The notes under the pieces: generated by a model | Told to the model about the DNA's origin: nothing | What the model saw: the letters and a program-made list of their open reading frames with translations, nothing else | Database searches by the model: none | Origin: Mermis nigrescens | Lineage: Eukaryota; Nematoda; Enoplea; Mermithida; Mermithidae | NCBI GenBank assembly: GCA_036768485.1 | Contig: JAVLUZ010000508.1 | Location: 248,001 to 312,000 of the forward strand | Direction of reading: 5' to 3' | Length of the DNA: 64,000 nt | In this document: positions 61,861 to 64,000 of the stretch, piece after piece | How the letters are laid out: each line of letters begins with the position of its first letter | Position numbering within the stretch: position 1 is the stretch's first letter | Program-made: the position numbers and the translations under genes

Positions 61861-62839
61861 GTATTTTTTAATTAATAATTTTTTCCAATTTTTTATTTTA
61901 TTTTTCCAATATTTTATCAATTTTCTAATGTACATACAACATGCATAGGTAATGAAACCAGTCGCTGAATCAGCCAAAATGTTCAAATGAAAAATTCCAA
62001 ACTATGTAAATTATTAAACAAAAAATTCCAAAATAAATCTACATTTCAAATCCATCGCGACCTGAATATGACGTATGTACATTTATTCACGTACATGTAT
62101 GTGTACTTAAGAATAGAGCTTAAAATATAAAAATATTAATAAATTGACTCAATTTTTATCCGTTTTCAATACATGGGTTTCTAAATGACGGCAGGTTGCG
62201 GGTAAACTTCACTTTTCATCGATTAGCAGTCTAAAACTTGTTCTTATATATGTATGTATGCACATAAAACATTTCTAATTTATTCATCGCAATTACTGTA
62301 AAAAGTTAAATTCTACTTCATTTAATTGCTATAATCATGCTATATAATTTGTTCGTAATCGGGCACGCGTTATCATACTTGTATGTAATATAGATGCACA
62401 AGCTCAGGGTCGGCGGGGGTTGAAATCTTAGAAATTCAAAACAGTAAATTTAACGTTCACGATTGTTTGCTGTTTAAACGATCAAAATGGTCAAAATAGC
62501 ATATAAAACGTTTTTTCATGGTAGTATCGCATTTTTAAATCATTTTTAGTTCGTTTTGAAGGCATTATATCAGTTTTAACACTGAAAAATGCCAAAATGA
62601 TCAATTTTGGGCGCTGTTTGAGTATAAAGTACATAAAAGTTTCGCGCCGGAAAAATTTTGACATTTTTACTGCGCTTGAGCTCAAAAATGATGCAGAAAA
62701 CGTTCCATCAGCTCAAAGTCGCCGATCAGTACTGACCCTTCAGCGGGAGGTTTTACTCTACCCCCTCAGCCCTCACTCCTACATATGAACATGTAAGCAT
62801 ACCTGGGCTATGGATTTTGGTTCTGAAGGTAACGGGGTC
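61861..62839. other. first part of intron 30, little recognised
   Basis: AT-rich. 62400-62780 has C/D-like remnants (AAAGTTTCGCGCCGGAAAAA) and a block (ACGTTTTTTCATGGTAGTA) resembling 61550-61620 in inverse. The next ACC exon is not found before 64000. Confidence 0.4.
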
Positions 62840-62996
62840 CCTTTTGGTGAGGTTGGTTGGTTGGTTGTTTGTTTAGCCAGTTGGTTAGTTGTTTGGTTAG
62901 GTAGGTGGTTGGTTGGTTGTTTGGTTGGCTAGTTGGCTGGTTAGTTGGCCGGTCAATTGGTTGGTTGGTTGGCTAGTTGGTTGGTTGTATCATTTT
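62840..62996. repeat. GGTT/TTGG tetranucleotide array (intron 30)
   Basis: Runs of TTGG with TTGT, TTAG and CTAG variants over about 155 bp. A plus-strand open frame through it is low complexity, not a gene. Confidence 0.9.
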
Positions 62997-63145
62997 CTCA
63001 CTTTTTTATTTTTGGGTCAAAAATTCTACCCCTCCCAATCAAAAATTGTTTTTTCTGGCGCCACCCAGCCGGGATTCTGAAGGTCTCGAAGTGTCTTCTG
63101 GCGCCACCCGGTGGCGCGGGTGGCGCGGCATTGCCCACCTGTGCA

Positions 63146-63660
63146 TGTAAGGTATGTAATGACTCAAGACTTTGGATGGGTATCCCGGCCATTTCTAGGT
63201 GGGGGCTGATGATCACTAATTTTAGGCCAAAAATGACAAAAAAAAACACCTAAAAGTGGACCAAAAAACGCAAATTTTCGCCAGAAACAGGAAGGGGTCA
63301 CAATTTTTTGTTTTCATGGGGGATGGCGGACGACGGACTTTAAGTGGAGTGGGATCATAGATGGGCAGAACCAGAATTCTGGGGGTGCAAAATTTTTTAA
63401 AGGTTAAAAGACTATCTTAAAAATGATGTTATGTCGAAAAAATGTCATTTTTCCACGTTCCTCATCGAGCACTATCAATTGGCATCAAAAAATCGCGAAA
63501 AAAAAACAAAAAATTTCAAAAATTGAATTCTGGGCAGGGGTATTTCGGTTTTTTAAAGGGTAGGGTATTCGGCCTTCTGTGTATTCGGCCTCCCGTGTTA
63601 CACGTACATAGGCACATTATGTTTTAATGGGGAGGTATTCGGCTTCCCGTGTTACACGTA
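63146..63660. mobile_element. family C copy C15 and family I copy I4 (intron 30)
   Basis: 63146-63358: GTAATGACTCAAGAC, CGGCCATTTCTAGG, AAAACACCTAAAA. 63365-63600: GATGTTATGTCGAAAAAATG, TTCCTCATCGAGCACTATC. After that ATTCGGC(C/T)T-CCCGTGTTACACGTA is duplicated (about 63586-63608 and 63638-63660). Confidence 0.6.
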
Positions 63661-63670
63661 GGCACATTAT

Positions 63671-64000
63671 CAGTGTTTTTTTGTATTTGGCAAAGATTTT
63701 TCCCGATGTATAAAGACTTTTCGGGACCATCTTTGTACATGTACAAAGCTTTTTGGGAAGACAAAAATTGCAAGAAAGGTCTAAAATTCGCAAAAATTTT
63801 CGGCGCTTCTTGCCGGAATGAGTATGTAATTGTGTATTCAATATATCTTTTTTAATGGCAGAAATTGCATTTCAAGAGGAAAAGTGTCAAATTTTTCGGC
63901 GCTTCGCGCCGCTTCAAGAACGATTCTTAATGATTTTTGCATTTAGAGCCCAGAAATTAGCTAAAATACACTACCGTAAGTCGAACAACTCTGTTTTTGC
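63671..64000 (+). mobile_element. family A element, copy A8, runs off the window
   Basis: Starts CAGTGTTTTTTTGTATTTGG and follows the A4/A5 order (GGGACCATCTTTGTACATG, GGCGCTTCGCGCC, TCGAACAACTCTG). Right end and duplication lie outside; the left octamer is CACATTAT. Confidence 0.85.

Noticed and set aside
62945..63253. 102-codon open frame near the GGTT array
   Set aside because: Starts in tetranucleotide repeat and runs into a family C element; no protein features.
61861..64000. Next ACC exon (YKITDIIGK segment) before the window end
   Set aside because: I found no matching codons after an AG in any frame; it must lie beyond 64000.

Overview
The window is eukaryotic nuclear DNA: AT-rich, intron-rich and crowded with short DNA transposons. 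It carries one recognisable host gene, a multidomain acetyl-CoA carboxylase (ACC) on the plus strand. The protein is of the animal type, and its central-domain and carboxyltransferase segments read most like insect ACC. An arthropod, probably an insect with an intron-rich, repeat-rich genome, is the best guess; I cannot name the species.

Layout. Positions 1-15165 hold no gene I recognise. They contain a 1.5 kb minisatellite, a foldback element, several terminal-inverted-repeat (TIR) elements (some nested three deep) and, from about 14020, roughly 1.1 kb of apparently unique DNA that should contain the ACC promoter. The ACC reading frame starts at 15166. I placed 30 coding exons between 15166 and 61860, about 1,886 codons, covering the AMPK-regulated N-terminus, biotin carboxylase (BC), biotin carboxyl carrier (BCCP), ACC central domain and the first part of the carboxyltransferase (CT). 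About 500 C-terminal residues lie beyond 64000. Codon phase is continuous across all junctions, and every intron is GT-AG, with two exceptions. Exon 8 has lost 2 bp in a CG run beside the BC catalytic His/Glu, giving a frameshift and a TGA. Intron 19 has AT instead of GT at its donor, with an in-frame TAA immediately after it and an AATAAA 90 bases further on.

The introns and the upstream flank are packed with miniature elements. At least six families have ends of the form CAG...CTG and create 8-bp target duplications, as hAT elements do; eight copies keep perfect 8-bp duplications readable by eye. No transposase gene is visible, so all appear non-autonomous. Several unrelated-looking families share an internal GGCGC-TTC-GCGCC hairpin. 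No copy interrupts an ACC exon, but some lie within 50 bases of a splice site.

Functionally the window is about one enzyme: ACC makes malonyl-CoA in the cytosol for fatty-acid synthesis. An AMPK-type site at Ser155 and a CRE-like TGACGTCA in the presumed promoter region suggest the usual energy and cAMP control. I found no CRISPR array, operon, rRNA, functional tRNA or evident new multi-gene system.
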